DNA of 64,000 nt from Ceratodon purpureus (GCA_014871385.1 CM026422.1:23739014-23803013); one strand, 5' to 3'. Positions 24,170 through 35,269 are shown, counted from the stretch's first letter. Notes: generated from the sequence alone by a model not told the origin. A program made the numbers and translations.

Positions 24170-26420
24170 CTGCAAAAAACATAATCGACGAACTTTATAT
24201 ATGTGGTTGAGCAATATAAAAATTTACACGAATCAAGCATTATATTATCTTTAGCCCCCATAGGCCATGACTGTACTACCGGTACATGAGTGACGCTCAA
24301 AATGAACAAGTGACCTCAAAAGTCCACCTAAAGTCCTTCCACCTTATCAACACTGCCATTGAAGCTTGATCTGAAGAAAAACATGCACAGTAACTTACAC
24401 AAAGAGATGATTGAATGACTTGTTGCACCAACACTGCAAAAAATCACCATCATGCGCATTGTTGTACACTGTTAATGCTCTGCAACAATATCATCATTAA
24501 CTTATGCCCAACTGATTCAAAATTCAAACACACAGCAAAAAAATGTCGCACCCACGTTTCTGACACCTTCCCAAATTTCCAATTGATACAGTTTTTTCTT
24601 CCTGTCCTGAAAAACCTCTGCAACAATTAGTTCTACAGATCACTGACAGGGTGAGATTTGTAGTGCTCTGTTCAGACCGGGATTAAAGGGGCTGAGAAGT
24701 AGCTAGCATGGCTGATTTGTGTGTGTGAACTTAACTTAACTTAACTCAAACAGTGTGTGTTGAGTTGCATCTGCAATGTTTCTGTCAGTCGATGACTGTG
24801 GAAGAAGATGGTAATATGGTTTCAGTGGAGAGTTTTTGCTCGTGTGGAATTTGTACAGGATGAGGGCTCTGTCGAGATCATCGCTCACATGAATAGTTGC
24901 AGAGGGTAGGACAGAGGATGGTTGCAGGCTCCAGCCCGTGAGCTTGCTTTCGATGATGCTTTCAACGCACTGCCATGAAGTTACGGTGTTTGTAACATGC
25001 AGAGCTCGCCTGGATGATGTGTCCGTTTCGTATCTCAGCTGATTCACCATTGGAGAATATCATCTAATTTGTAATTTCGAAGTGGAATTGTATTGTTTTT
25101 ACCCTGCCTTTTCGCGGTGCAGGCATACTAGAAGCGATTTTTTCTCAGTTATCTTAGTGACCGAATTGCTACATTAAAAATTTGGTGATAAATTTTCCGG
25201 AAGGGTTTTTTGAAAGTAGGAGAAAAAAAAAACTCGAATTCTAAGGAAATATTAATGTCTGCAGCCAAGGTATAATTGCCAAGATATCAACATGTTATCA
25301 CAAAAGTAACATCCTAATATCACCTTGTGAGTTTTCGGAAATTGGGATTCAAACAATCAACTACTTATGTACAAGCTAATGCTCTCCGTTTACAATGTTT
25401 AATTTATCTATGAACAGAACAATATGTGTGCAGAGCTGACATTGCAAAATCTCAATTGATTGACTGAATTTGTTGTATGGAACTAATCCATATGCACCGA
25501 CCTAAAGCAATTCAATTTAAAATCATCGGATTCTCAAGAAGCGAATCAACCAATTGTGCTGGCATTCATGTAGTGCTAGTCTAGTTGCAAGTCATGCAGC
25601 TTGCATCTTCTCCCGAGAACTTGCTTTGCTTCGTGTTAAGATATACTTAATTAAGCTCTGCTCTTAATCGAAATTCTCAGGATAATCACCAAGCGTGACA
25701 GCACTAAGTTAATCTTCAAATTCTCCCACTCTAACCTGCCTTCCCCAGGATTTTGAGCATATAATATCAATCCATGACGACTGCAATGCACTATATACAG
25801 CCATATGGGCCTAATCCATCGCCAGGCACTGCATGCTTTGATGCACCAAATCTCCATAGCCTGAAGAAGAAATCCAAACCCAATTCAGAAATCAATCCAG
25901 AAATCCATGTAAGAAAATCTCAAAAGAAGGCCAACGACCAGGTGGCTCGGAGTGATGCACTGAAAGCATACAGTGACATCAGCTTCCAATTACCAGAAGT
26001 CATGCATGCAAGTGGCAATGTGCACGATTAGATTAGAGTCTACTATGCCTCTTAATCCTGGTGTCCGAATGTGGCCATCTTCCTTCCACCGCTAAGTTAG
26101 CAACAACTAAGCAATTTCACCTTGCCAGAAGTTGAAATTTTCCATGAGTTATAATGAAACACATGATGATCAGATTGGTGTAAGTCGAGGCCGGTGGTGA
26201 AGCTGTCACTATTGCCGAGCGTTGAAGAAGAAGTGCATCGTAATTGACGTTTGACAGTAGAGAGATGGCATGCAGCAACATCAGTAGCTGATGACAGTTG
26301 CTACTAATTTCTTAGCTACTTTCTCGTGTTCATTTTCCATCAGTACTTGGTGGTAGGTATGCCTGGCGCAGGTCAAATCTGCGACTCTAGACGGCTACTT
26401 CCAGGCATCAGCTACTGGAG
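24170..26420. other. Intergenic DNA, no gene recognised
   Basis: Contains a 104-codon minus-strand frame (24736-25050) and an 85-codon plus-strand frame (25774-26031). Both lack recognisable motifs, and the flanks show no splice structure I trust. The second is hydrophilic and lysine-rich. Either could be a small gene, but I have no positive evidence. Confidence 0.35.
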
Positions 26421-26430
26421 CTCAATCACT

Positions 26431-26438
26431 ATAAATAA
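26431..26438 (+). promoter_or_regulatory. TATA box of the proline-rich protein gene
   Basis: TATAAATA about 115 bp upstream of the ATG at 26546, with a pyrimidine-rich leader between them (CTTCTCTCCTCTTCC). This is a typical strong plant core promoter arrangement. Confidence 0.6.
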
Positions 26439-26545
26439 TGGTTGCTTCTCTCCTCTTCCATCAAGCCCACAGTTCTTATTCTCTCTACTTGTTCCTCCGG
26501 TGGATCGGCTGATCCCTCCTAGTGGGTTTGTTGATTTCTTCTGCA

Positions 26546-27028
26546 ATGGCGATGAAGGTGAATGGAGCTGCTGCTTTGGGCAGCTCCATGGCTCTTCTGA
26601 TCGGATTAGTTTTCCTGCTAGCTGCTGTTGCTGTGTCTCCAGCTGAGGCCAGCCGTGGCTTGTTGGGGTACAACTACCCTCCGAAGAACGAGTACAAGTC
26701 GCCTCCTCCACCGAAGAAGAGTCCTCCCCCTCCGGAGTACAAGAAGTCGCCTCCTCCTCCCGAATACAAGAAGTCTCCACCTCCTCCAGAGTATAAGAAG
26801 TCGCCTCCTCCTCCTGAGTACAAGAAGTCACCACCTCCTCCAGAATACAAGAAGTCTCCACCTCCTCCGGAATACAAGAAGTCTCCACCTCCTCCAGAGT
26901 ATAAGAAGTCTCCACCTCCTCCGGAATACAAGAAATCTCCTCCTCCTCCAGAGTATAAGAAGTCGCCTCCTCCTCCGGATTACAAGAAGTCTCCACCTCC
27001 GAAGGGCAAGTCACCCCCACCCTACTGA
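26546..27028 (+). CDS. Secreted SPPPP-repeat (extensin-like) wall protein
   Basis: A single exon encodes 160 aa. The ATG at 26546 opens a hydrophobic signal peptide (about residues 1-29, ending AVSPAEA before SRGLL). After a short YNYPPKNEYK spacer come nine perfect SPPPPEYKK units, one SPPPPDYKK and a terminal SPPPKGKSPPPY. SPPPP is the extensin module in which prolines become hydroxylated and arabinosylated; the regularly spaced Tyr and Lys could take part in oxidative cross-linking in the wall. The units differ mainly at third codon positions, so the protein repeat is conserved beyond the DNA. It lacks the classic SPPPPxYxYK cross-link motif, having an acidic residue before each Tyr, so 'extensin-like' is the safest name. 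A GGTAAGC donor-like site lies about 22 bp after the stop. Confidence 0.88.
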   Translation: MAMKVNGAAALGSSMALLIGLVFLLAAVAVSPAEASRGLLGYNYPPKNEYKSPPPPKKSPPPPEYKKSPPPPEYKKSPPPPEYKKSPPPPEYKKSPPPPEYKKSPPPPEYKKSPPPPEYKKSPPPPEYKKSPPPPEYKKSPPPPDYKKSPPPKGKSPPPY

Positions 27029-28235
27029 GCAATGACTTGGGTGCAACTGGTAAGCTTCGGTTAATTTCTCCCTGCTATGTCGTTTGATTGATAAACTACC
27101 TGTATCTCTGAAGGAATTCTATTGCTCTGTGTATCCCCTGATCTTGAGTTCATCAACTAATCGGTGACTCTGCGGTTGCTTTCTCAATCCAAGGTCACTG
27201 AACCCTGCACTCTTCACGGTGGTTGAGCACTCCACTGGTTGATCCAAACACTTGAAGCATTGAAGTATTGATGTGATCTTATTTGAGCAATGCGGCCCAG
27301 TGGAGAAACGGATGCAACAGTTGATCGAAATCTAGACAGTGATATGTGTTTGTTGGTATGTATAATCGGAATGTAACGCTAGGTGCAGTTTGAGATATTC
27401 ATGTGAAGTTTTGGCTGATTTGAGAGCATTTCAGGAACACTAAACCTTAGTGTTGATGAGAGCGTCTCGGTGAGCAGGTGGTAGTATTATGGATAGATCA
27501 TCGATGGTACAAAGCAAGTGGTCTGGTTGATAAATCAGGATAAGTATATGAGCTGTGTAGTTGTCCCTAGTACGTCATAGTAGTTCATAAATAAATGACA
27601 TGATCAGCTGCTCCGGAGGGACTAGTTCTCCGGATTCGGAGTTTGATTGTGAGCAGAATTTCTAGACTGTACTTGTAGAAGAGATCAGTGCTGTTTTGAG
27701 CGACTGCAGTTGCTGTTGCAGACGCTTTTGCTAAACCTGGGATTTAGTTGAGAAATACAGAACAGACACAATTAAACTTATTGTGCACTGGCCTATTTGT
27801 AGAGGATGTTTTTGAGTATTGATGTGGAATCAGTTTTGGATGGCATTCTTCAACACCTGCATTCAACTTTCCGTAGCTTAATTGTGTGCTTTTCTGACAA
27901 TTGAAATTTGAGCAGTGTCTGTTTCATTAATTGCACCAGAGGTTGACCACCAACTTGGTTTGGTTTGTAAATGGTGGAGGTGTAACGGGTGGAGGTTACA
28001 AAGGAGGTAACTACGATTTTTAAGGGGTATAGGTACAAGGTAGTTTGCTACAATTTATAAAAGACAGAATGGCAAGGTAGTTGATAATATAGAGAATTTA
28101 AGTTCAGCTACCAACTAACAGTGCCTTATAGAGTGTGTACCATGTTTGTTGTAGAACAAATATGTACCACAGGATCATGTTTGTTATAAAATTCTTGTAT
28201 TAATTACTTCATAAGAATTAAGTTCAGCTACTATC
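27029..28235. other. 3' flank and intergenic DNA
   Basis: Probable 3' UTR of the wall-protein gene followed by featureless DNA. One minus-strand frame at 27850-28038 has no motif. Confidence 0.4.
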
Positions 28236-28237
28236 TA

Positions 28238-28637
28238 AGGTAGAAGTACCTATAACTAATAACTTAAGCATTTGGGCATAGCTGCGCTTGTGTTATGAAG
28301 GGGGAGTTATTTTTCGTTGATAGAAACATAAGGTTCCGGAAGACTGAGAATCTCTCATAATTAATTGAGTAAAATTTGAATTACTAAAAATGTTTTTGTG
28401 ATAAAGTGCATCACACCCCATAACCGATATGTAGGTTCACCCATGACGGACAACAACAAGAGTAGTGAACAAACATAAGACTATCTAATTCCAATATAAT
28501 CACAGACGCATTCTATTGGAGGATGCATCTTGAATCTACTATTCATCAATTATCGGCTACTGGTTTTCCATTGTTCTGTAACGAAGAAGCCTACTTATTT
28601 GTGATGGGGGCATTATTGGTTATGGGTACTTCTACCT
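28238..28637. mobile_element. MITE, family M1 (copy 2, about 400 bp)
   Basis: Left end AGGTAGAAGTACCTATAAC; right end the inverse of AGGTAGAAGTACCCATAACC (to 28637). TA flanks both ends (28236-28237 and 28638-28639). It shares its terminal repeats with 14962-15381 and 58612-59874. An internal block near 28422-28450 (ACCGATATGTAGGTTCACC) also occurs in copy 1 in reverse. Non-coding, so presumably mobilised by a Tc1/mariner-type transposase from elsewhere. Confidence 0.8.
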
Positions 28638-28639
28638 TA

Positions 28640-29406
28640 TGTGAACACTTTAAAATTTAGGTTCATATTCCAAGTGTCTTGTGTTAAAATCTTTCAACTA
28701 TTTTATTATTGATCTTATATATTTATCTCTTTTTTTCCTCTCTTGTTTGTTTTTTCAAAAATTGAAGCAAAAGTTGTATAATCCAGGAATCTTGTCTCAT
28801 TACAAGGGACCCTTATATTCATCATATGTATTTAGGATGAGGTGTCAATTCTAAATTGATAAGTAACCAATGTTCTTCAGAAGCCATCTTTTGATTTGGC
28901 ACAACTATGGTTATTGAAGGAGAATGTTAAAACTAAATATGTGCATTTACTTTCTTAAACGTAGGAAGCATGAGAAGAAGGATGGACCAAACAAGGCTAT
29001 ATTTTTTTTTTTAAAAAGTTCTAACAGTGTAGAGAATCTTCTATACTGCTATTCAAAATTATACAAAAATAAGAGCAAGGAAGGGAATTTCAAGTAGCCA
29101 CCACCAGCTAAAAACTTTCCAAAAACTAAACCAAATAGATTGTTTAAAGACAATAAAGTTTATTTCATGCCATAAATGAATATTCAACAGAATTTTGAAT
29201 AAAATACATCTATACCATAGTAGGGTAACTTATTCATGCACCTTCAAATAAATATCTAAAAAATAAGGTTTGTTTATCAAAGAAGTGAAAATGTTGAATC
29301 TTGTATTTTCAAAATAACTCGCTAGAAATAGCTTCATATGGCTTAAAATAGACTAAAACAATCTATTCTACATATTTATAATTCTAAAAACTATATTCAT
29401 AATCTA
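28640..29406. other. AT-rich intergenic DNA
   Basis: AT-rich DNA left of the LTR retrotransposon. No gene or element ends seen. Confidence 0.4.
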
Positions 29407-29411
29407 TTCTA

Positions 29412-29722
29412 TGTTACGACTCCAAGTCGTAACAGCTGGACTGCATGGTGACGAGGCTGGAAGTAGATTCAGCGGTTACATTGAAAGTAGCAGTTACTGA
29501 TAGTTAGGTTCACCATCATCTCTTCGGTTCTGTATAAATCTTCTTCTGCATGAGTCATTCTCATGCAACCTCTTGTAATACAAAGAGTCTGAAGTTCTAC
29601 TTCCTTATGTCCGGGTGAACTTGTTTCCTGTGTCGATTGCCATGCATGTGACTTGGTTTGATTGAGTCCTGAAGCATCGACAGAGAAGCTTAGACTTTGC
29701 AAGTTATAGCTGGTCCGTAACA
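29412..29722 (+). repeat. 5' LTR of the chromovirus
   Basis: 311 bp, TG...CA ends, about 99% identical to 34707-35017. A GTATAAATC TATA-like motif near the middle and a TTGTAATACAAAG stretch after it suggest the promoter and transcript-end signals usual for LTRs. Confidence 0.95.
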
Positions 29723-29830
29723 TTAGGTTGCATCCTTATAATTACTGTCCACGCATTGGGAAGGAACTCGATTCTGTTTTTTTTAAAAACAAGGATTGTG
29801 TTATTCTCGCTTTCTAAGTGAAGTAGACTT

Positions 29831-30934
29831 ATGGAAAGAGAACGGCCAGAGTTGGGAGGAGGGTCGAGGGTACCGGCAGAAATTAGATCTGAATGGACTG
29901 AGTTTATTCAACAGCAAATACAGAGTGTGTTTCAATCTGCACTGCCTCACATGGTACAGCAGATTTCAGAGCGAGCGATAGCACCTCAAGCTTCACCTTC
30001 TACCACAATTCACAATCTTGAACAAGGACAACAGAGACAGGAAAAAGATGATTGGATGGATAGGGAATCGAAAGTAGCTGCGCCGGATAAGTTTGCGGGA
30101 AAGAAAGGTGGGGAAGTATACCGATGGTTTGCCCAGATTCGGTTGGTATTTAGAAGCAAACCTCGAACGTACAGGCATGATGAAGACAAGGTAAGCTATG
30201 CTCTCTCCTACATGAGTGGAGCTGCTCAAAATTGGGCCATGCCACTCTAACAGGCGTTAGATGAAGGGCGACAACGTGAATTATTGACAAATTACAACGC
30301 TTTTCGTGAAGCAGTCATTTCTGTTTATGGAGATTTGGACCGGAGAGGAAATGCAGAAGATCGTCTTGCTAGGATAAAACAGACGGGATCAGTGGCAACA
30401 TATGTTTCGAGTTTCAACGAGCATGCTGCCCAGGTTGATTGGAACGAGCCCAGTTTGGTAGCGAGGTTCCGTGCGGGGCTTAAAGACGAGATTCTTGACT
30501 CCGTGGCAACAGCAGAAACTCAGCCACGAGGATTACAAGATTGGATTGCCATGGCATCTCGAATTGACGAGAGATTGTGGGCGCGACGACAGGCTCGACG
30601 ACCGTCAAGCATGTACTCCAGTGCACACCAAGGTCCCTCTTTAAATCCCAAAACTCAACCTTTTGTCCCCAGAGATCATGCAGGACGTTCTCAAACATTC
30701 AGTGAAGGACCAGGGCCTGTACCGATGGAGCTTGATGCCACTCATGTGAATACTACAGCACTTGCAAAAACTGCTGCAGAACGACTTGATTACCAACGCC
30801 AAGGGCGGTGTTGGGGTTGTGGAGAAATTGGCCATGTTCGTGCTAAATGCCCTGTTAATCCGTCTAAACCTTTATCCTTAGCAGCATTGGAAGTGAGCAA
30901 GGTGGAGTCGGGAAAAGGTCCAACCCAGGACTGA
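29831..30934 (+). pseudogene. gag region of the chromovirus
   Basis: Encodes gag-like sequence ending in a zinc knuckle CWGCGEIGHVRAKC (CCHC spacing). A retrotransposon gag core is visible through VYRWFAQIRL-like and QNWAMPL segments. This part carries about one break, so it is listed as a fossil. Confidence 0.8.
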
Positions 30935-30960
30935 GAAAGAAGGCTCAGTACCCGGGACCT

Positions 30961-33900
30961 TTGGAACTTGCAACATTATTCGTGGTGGAAGGGCCGCAAT
31001 CAAAAATGTACAATCAAAGAAATTTGCAATGTATGACCGAAAACAAGAAGCCAGATCCGTTATATTTAACAGCTACGGTGGATCCAGGGGCGCATTTAAC
31101 TTTATCCGGCCACATCAATTCAATGAAGGCTGAGTTGTTGATAGACTCGGGGGCCACTGGGGTGTTCATGCATCCTGACTTTGCTCAGAGATGTCAAGCT
31201 GTGGTTCGGTTCAAAAGTGTGCCTCGAGAAGTGCGAGTCATCGATGGAAGACTAATCAATTCAGGCCTCATTACACATGAAGCTACGGTTGAGTTGGTTG
31301 TGGCTGACCATAAAGAAAAATTATTGGTGGACCTCACGAACACTGGACGGTATTCCTGCATCTTGGGAACTCCATGGCTCGTCCGCCATGATCCCACAAT
31401 TCTTTGGTCAACGAAACAAGTGAATTTTAATTCATCCTATTGTGAGGCTAATTGCAAGCAATGGGGTGTGAAGGAACAGGCAGAAAAGGTGATTAAAGAC
31501 CTTGCATCAAAGGAGCTCGAGGTTCGGGCTTGTGAATGCAGGCTACAAAGAAAAGGGAACCAAATTCCAAGAAAGGGAATTCAATTGAATCATAAGTTAA
31601 AAGTTAAAGGAATCAGAACTTCTCAGAATAAAATATGTCAATCAATAAAGTTGGCTCCAAAGCATGCTATTGTGTCAGAGGCAGCATTCAAACTTTCTGT
31701 GAAAGGGGCTGAGCTCTACACTTTAGAGATATCTGAAACGAATAGCAATGGGTTGTCAAGCTCAATTCCTACTGAGTACCAAGATCTGGAGAAAGTTTTC
31801 AGTGAGGAATCAGCTAATGAATTACCCAACCATGGACCATCTGACATGAAAATCGAATTTAAAGATGGACAAGAACCTAAGAATACCGGACTACGACCTA
31901 TGTCTCCCACAGAATTAGAAGAACTAAGAAGATATTTGGAAGAGCATTTGGGTAAGGGATGGATTCGTCGATCCAAATCTCCCGTATCAGCCCCTATAGT
32001 TTTTGCCAAGAAAAGGGATGGATCTATAAGGGTGTGTATTGATTATCGAAACCTCAATAAAGTGACCATAAAAAATCGTTATCCTCTTCCACTTATCCCA
32101 GAGTTAACGGACCGATTAGTGGGAGCAAAAATTTTCACAAAATTGGATGTAAGAACAGCATATCATCGTATAAGGATGGCACCGGGCCACGAATATAAGA
32201 CTGCTTTTAAGACCCGTTATGGGTTGTTCGAATACCTAGTAATGCCTTTTGGTCTTACAAACGCTCCAGCACAATTTCAATCTCATATGCAGAGTATCTT
32301 TTCGGATCTATTGGACATTTCAGTTGTCATTTATTTAGATGATATTTTAATATTTTCAAAAAATATGGACGATCATCAAAAAGTAGTACGAGATGTTCTC
32401 CAACGACTTTATGAACATGGGCTCTATGTTAAAGCTTCCAAGTGCCAGTTTCACTGTCAATCAGTGGAATTTTTAGGAATGGTTGTCTCATCACATGGGT
32501 TAGAAATGTGTGCAGATAAAGTACAAATTATTAAAGATTGGCCAATACCGAAAAATTTAAAAGAAGTTCAGTCATTTTTGGGATTCGCAAATTTTTATCG
32601 TCGTTTCATACCCAATTATTCACGTATAGCAATTCCTCTTATAACTTTAACTCGTAAAGATCAACCATTTTATTGGAATTCTGAAGCCGATAATGCTTTT
32701 AATGATCTCCGGGTAAGATTTTGTCGAGCACCAGTATTATTGCATCCAGATTTCGAACGACCCTTCATTATTGAAACTGATGCATCCGATTTTGCTACAG
32801 GCGGAATTCTTTCTCAACATGGCGATGACGGCCATCTACATCCTTGTGCATATAGAAGTTTCAAAATGTCTCCAGCTGAACAAAATTACGACATTTACGA
32901 CAAAGAGCTTTTAAGTATTGTACACGCATTTCAGGATTGGCGTGTTTATTTGGAAGGGTCACCGCATGAGGTGAAGGTTATTTCAGACCATAAAAATCTT
33001 GAATATTTTTTAACTACCAAACACTTAAACCGACGACAAGCGCGTTGGTCAGAATTTTTATCAGCATTTCACTTCGTTATTCAGCATCGACCAGGTTCTA
33101 TGAACATGCGAGCTGATGCTCTATCTAGGCTACCTGGTGTCACTGATCAAGACTTGCAAGAACCAAGACCGTTGTTAAAATTGGCTGCTTTAGAAACTTT
33201 TGAACCAGTTTGGAGGGACGACCAAATCATGGAGCAGATTCGGCTTAAGTCAACCACAGACCCTACAATGCGGCCTATATTAGCATATTTTGAAAATGGA
33301 GCTCACAAGGCCCCATCAGACATTCGTCATCGTTTCCAATCCTATAGCATGAATGAGGGAATTCTGTATTTCCGTGGACTTGTTTTTGTACCAGACGACC
33401 AGGAACTTCGCCGTCAAATTCTCAGATCACGACACGATTCTCCAAGTGCAGGTCATCAAGGTCGTGCTAAAACATTAGATTTGGTAGCAAGAAGGTTTTA
33501 TTGGCCATCACTTCGAGGATATGTCCATCGATACGTCGACGGATGTGATTTATGCCAACGCTCAAAACCTTCTCGACATGCACCGTATGGGTTACTGCAG
33601 CCTATTCCAGCAGCTAACGCACCTTGGAAACGCATTTCAGCAGATTTTATAGTAAAATTACCTCCAAGTAATGGTTATGATGCAATACTAGTAGTGGTGG
33701 ATAAAAACACGAAACTGGCTCATTTCATAGCTACTACGGAGAAAGTTGATTCTATTGGAACTGCAAACCTCTACCTTCATCATGTTTGGAAACACCACGG
33801 TTTACCTGATGAAATCATTTCCGACCGTGGACCGGTTTTTGTTTCTAAATTCACAAGGAGACTTTATGAGCTTTTACGCATTCGACCTTGTTTGACAACG

Positions 33901-34695
33901 GCTTTCCATCCTCAAGCTGACGGCCAGACGGAGCGTGTCAATCAGATTCTCGAACAGTATCTTCGCATGTTCACGACTAGGCAGCAAGATGACTGGGCGG
34001 ATCTCTTGCCAATAGCAGAATTCGCCTATAATAATGCAGTTCACTCAGCCACAGGGCTATCTCCATTTTATGCGACCTATGGATATCACCCCTCTATATC
34101 TTTTGCAACTTCAACAATATCAACAGTCCCAGCTGCGGAGGACAGAATTCGGTATCTCCAATATATCCATGAAGAAATTAAAACTCTACTTCAAATTGCT
34201 GGAGACCAAGCAAAGAGAAAGTATGATAGCACAAAACATTTACATCACGTTTTTAAAGTGGGTGATATGGTGCTGCTTCGCCATGACCATATTTCTTTAT
34301 CAGTTCCATCGAAAAAATTGACATCAAAGTTCTTAGGACCATTCCCGATTATAAGTAAACTCTCTGACGTTGTATATCGCCTAAAGTTACCTAAGACACT
34401 ACGAATTCACGATGTATTTCACATCTCGCTATTAGAAGTATATCGACAGGACACCATTCCCGGGCGAAAACAACAACCACCTCCACCCATTATAACAGCC
34501 GATGGTGAAATTGAGTGGGAAGTGGATAAGGTACTCGCTTCAAGACGGTTTGGACGATGGAGAAAACTACAATATCTTGTTTCATGGACTGGATATGGAT
34601 CGGAACAAAACTCTTGGGAACCTGCCTCAAACTTACAAAATGCCCCTCTTGCAGTAAAGGATTTTCACCGACGTCATCCCACGGCACCCACATAA
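30961..34695 (+). CDS. pol of the chromovirus (PR-RT-RH-INT-chromodomain)
   Basis: A long open frame of about 1244 codons. In order: aspartic protease (LIDSGAT), reverse transcriptase (VCIDYRNLN, LDVRTAYHRI, MPFGLTNAPAQFQ, YLDDILIFS), RNase H (ETDASDFATGG), integrase with an HHCC zinc-binding region (CDLCQRSKP) and a DDE core, then a chromodomain (YLVSWTGYGSEQNSWEP) near the C-terminus. The chromodomain type is thought to steer integration to particular chromatin. It belongs to the element at 29412-35017. Confidence 0.95.
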   Translation: MELATLFVVEGPQSKMYNQRNLQCMTENKKPDPLYLTATVDPGAHLTLSGHINSMKAELLIDSGATGVFMHPDFAQRCQAVVRFKSVPREVRVIDGRLINSGLITHEATVELVVADHKEKLLVDLTNTGRYSCILGTPWLVRHDPTILWSTKQVNFNSSYCEANCKQWGVKEQAEKVIKDLASKELEVRACECRLQRKGNQIPRKGIQLNHKLKVKGIRTSQNKICQSIKLAPKHAIVSEAAFKLSVKGAELYTLEISETNSNGLSSSIPTEYQDLEKVFSEESANELPNHGPSDMKIEFKDGQEPKNTGLRPMSPTELEELRRYLEEHLGKGWIRRSKSPVSAPIVFAKKRDGSIRVCIDYRNLNKVTIKNRYPLPLIPELTDRLVGAKIFTKLDVRTAYHRIRMAPGHEYKTAFKTRYGLFEYLVMPFGLTNAPAQFQSHMQSIFSDLLDISVVIYLDDILIFSKNMDDHQKVVRDVLQRLYEHGLYVKASKCQFHCQSVEFLGMVVSSHGLEMCADKVQIIKDWPIPKNLKEVQSFLGFANFYRRFIPNYSRIAIPLITLTRKDQPFYWNSEADNAFNDLRVRFCRAPVLLHPDFERPFIIETDASDFATGGILSQHGDDGHLHPCAYRSFKMSPAEQNYDIYDKELLSIVHAFQDWRVYLEGSPHEVKVISDHKNLEYFLTTKHLNRRQARWSEFLSAFHFVIQHRPGSMNMRADALSRLPGVTDQDLQEPRPLLKLAALETFEPVWRDDQIMEQIRLKSTTDPTMRPILAYFENGAHKAPSDIRHRFQSYSMNEGILYFRGLVFVPDDQELRRQILRSRHDSPSAGHQGRAKTLDLVARRFYWPSLRGYVHRYVDGCDLCQRSKPSRHAPYGLLQPIPAANAPWKRISADFIVKLPPSNGYDAILVVVDKNTKLAHFIATTEKVDSIGTANLYLHHVWKHHGLPDEIISDRGPVFVSKFTRRLYELLRIRPCLTTAFHPQADGQTERVNQILEQYLRMFTTRQQDDWADLLPIAEFAYNNAVHSATGLSPFYATYGYHPSISFATSTISTVPAAEDRIRYLQYIHEEIKTLLQIAGDQAKRKYDSTKHLHHVFKVGDMVLLRHDHISLSVPSKKLTSKFLGPFPIISKLSDVVYRLKLPKTLRIHDVFHISLLEVYRQDTIPGRKQQPPPPIITADGEIEWEVDKVLASRRFGRWRKLQYLVSWTGYGSEQNSWEPASNLQNAPLAVKDFHRRHPTAPT

Positions 34696-34705
34696 GGAGG
34701 GGGTA
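34694..34705 (+). other. Polypurine tract of the chromovirus
   Basis: A purine run (AAGGAGGGGGTA) immediately before the 3' LTR, the expected plus-strand primer site. Confidence 0.7.
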
Positions 34706-34706
34706 A

Positions 34707-35017
34707 TGTTACGACTCCAAGTCGTAACAGCTGGACTGCATGGTGACGAGGCTGGAAGTAGATTCAGCGGTTACATTGAAAGTAGCAGTTACTGATAGTT
34801 AGGTTCACCATCATCTCTTCGGTTATGTATAAATCTTCTTCTGCATGAGTCATTCTCATGCAACCTCTTGTAATACAAAGAGTCTGAAGGTCTACTTCCT
34901 TATGTCCGGATGAACTTGTTTCCTGTGTCGATTGCCATGCATGTGACTTGGTTTGATTGAGTCCTGAAGCATCGACAGAGAAGCTTAGACTTTGCAAGTT
35001 ATAGCTGGTCCGTAACA
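34707..35017 (+). repeat. 3' LTR of the chromovirus
   Basis: 311 bp, same length and ends as 29412-29722, about three differences. It is followed by the TTCTA target duplication at 35018-35022. Confidence 0.95.
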
Positions 35018-35029
35018 TTCTATGTATTA

Positions 35030-35207
35030 CTCCCTCCGTCTCACTAAAAGACCATTATTTGCTAATAATATCAAATTTAAGGGAAGTTCTACATTTAAAA
35101 ACAAGTTGGCCAAATTTAGAATTGATTTGTCCAAATTTAGAAACCACTCTCTTATTTTGAGACAAACTATTTTATCAAACCAAGGTCTTTTAGTGAGACG
35201 GAGGGAG
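35030..35207. mobile_element. Stowaway-like MITE, 178 bp
   Basis: Ends CTCCCTCCGTCTCAC... and its inverse ...GTGAGACGGAGGGAG form inverted repeats of about 24 bp that include TAAAAGACC. The CTCCCTCCGT terminus is the hallmark of plant Stowaway elements (Tc1/mariner superfamily). TA precedes the left end (35028-35029); the right flank is CA, probably a mutated duplication. Non-coding. It begins only seven bases beyond the target duplication of the chromovirus. Confidence 0.85.
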
Positions 35208-35269
35208 CAATATTTTAGAACTATTCTAGAATTATTTTAGAAAAAAGTGGCTACCCTACTATCACTAGT

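Larger units (their letters stand above)
29412..35017 (+). mobile_element. Ty3/gypsy LTR retrotransposon, chromovirus type
   Basis: A full-length element of about 5.6 kb with two 311-bp LTRs that start TGTTACGAC and end GTAACA, flanked by a 5-bp target duplication TTCTA (29407-29411 and 35018-35022). Parts in order: 5' LTR, gag region with a zinc knuckle, pol with protease, reverse transcriptase, RNase H, integrase and a C-terminal chromodomain, a polypurine tract just before the 3' LTR, and the 3' LTR. The order RT-RH-INT plus the chromodomain places it with the chromoviruses. The LTRs differ at about three of 311 positions, so insertion was recent, of the order of a million years or less if a typical plant rate applies. 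It looks nearly whole, with about one break, in the gag region. I treat it as a fossil. Confidence 0.95.

Noticed and set aside
24736-25050. 104-codon minus-strand frame
   Set aside because: No recognisable domain or transcript signals; could be real but cannot be supported.
26412-27032. 206-codon minus-strand frame opposite the wall-protein gene, and an 85-codon GGGGDFLYS frame
   Set aside because: Both are antisense readings of the SPPPPEYKK repeat; no signal peptide, promoter or splice support on that strand.
29469-29723. 84-codon minus-strand frame present in both LTRs
   Set aside because: Present in both copies only because the LTRs are repeats; no similarity to a protein I know and no independent promoter.
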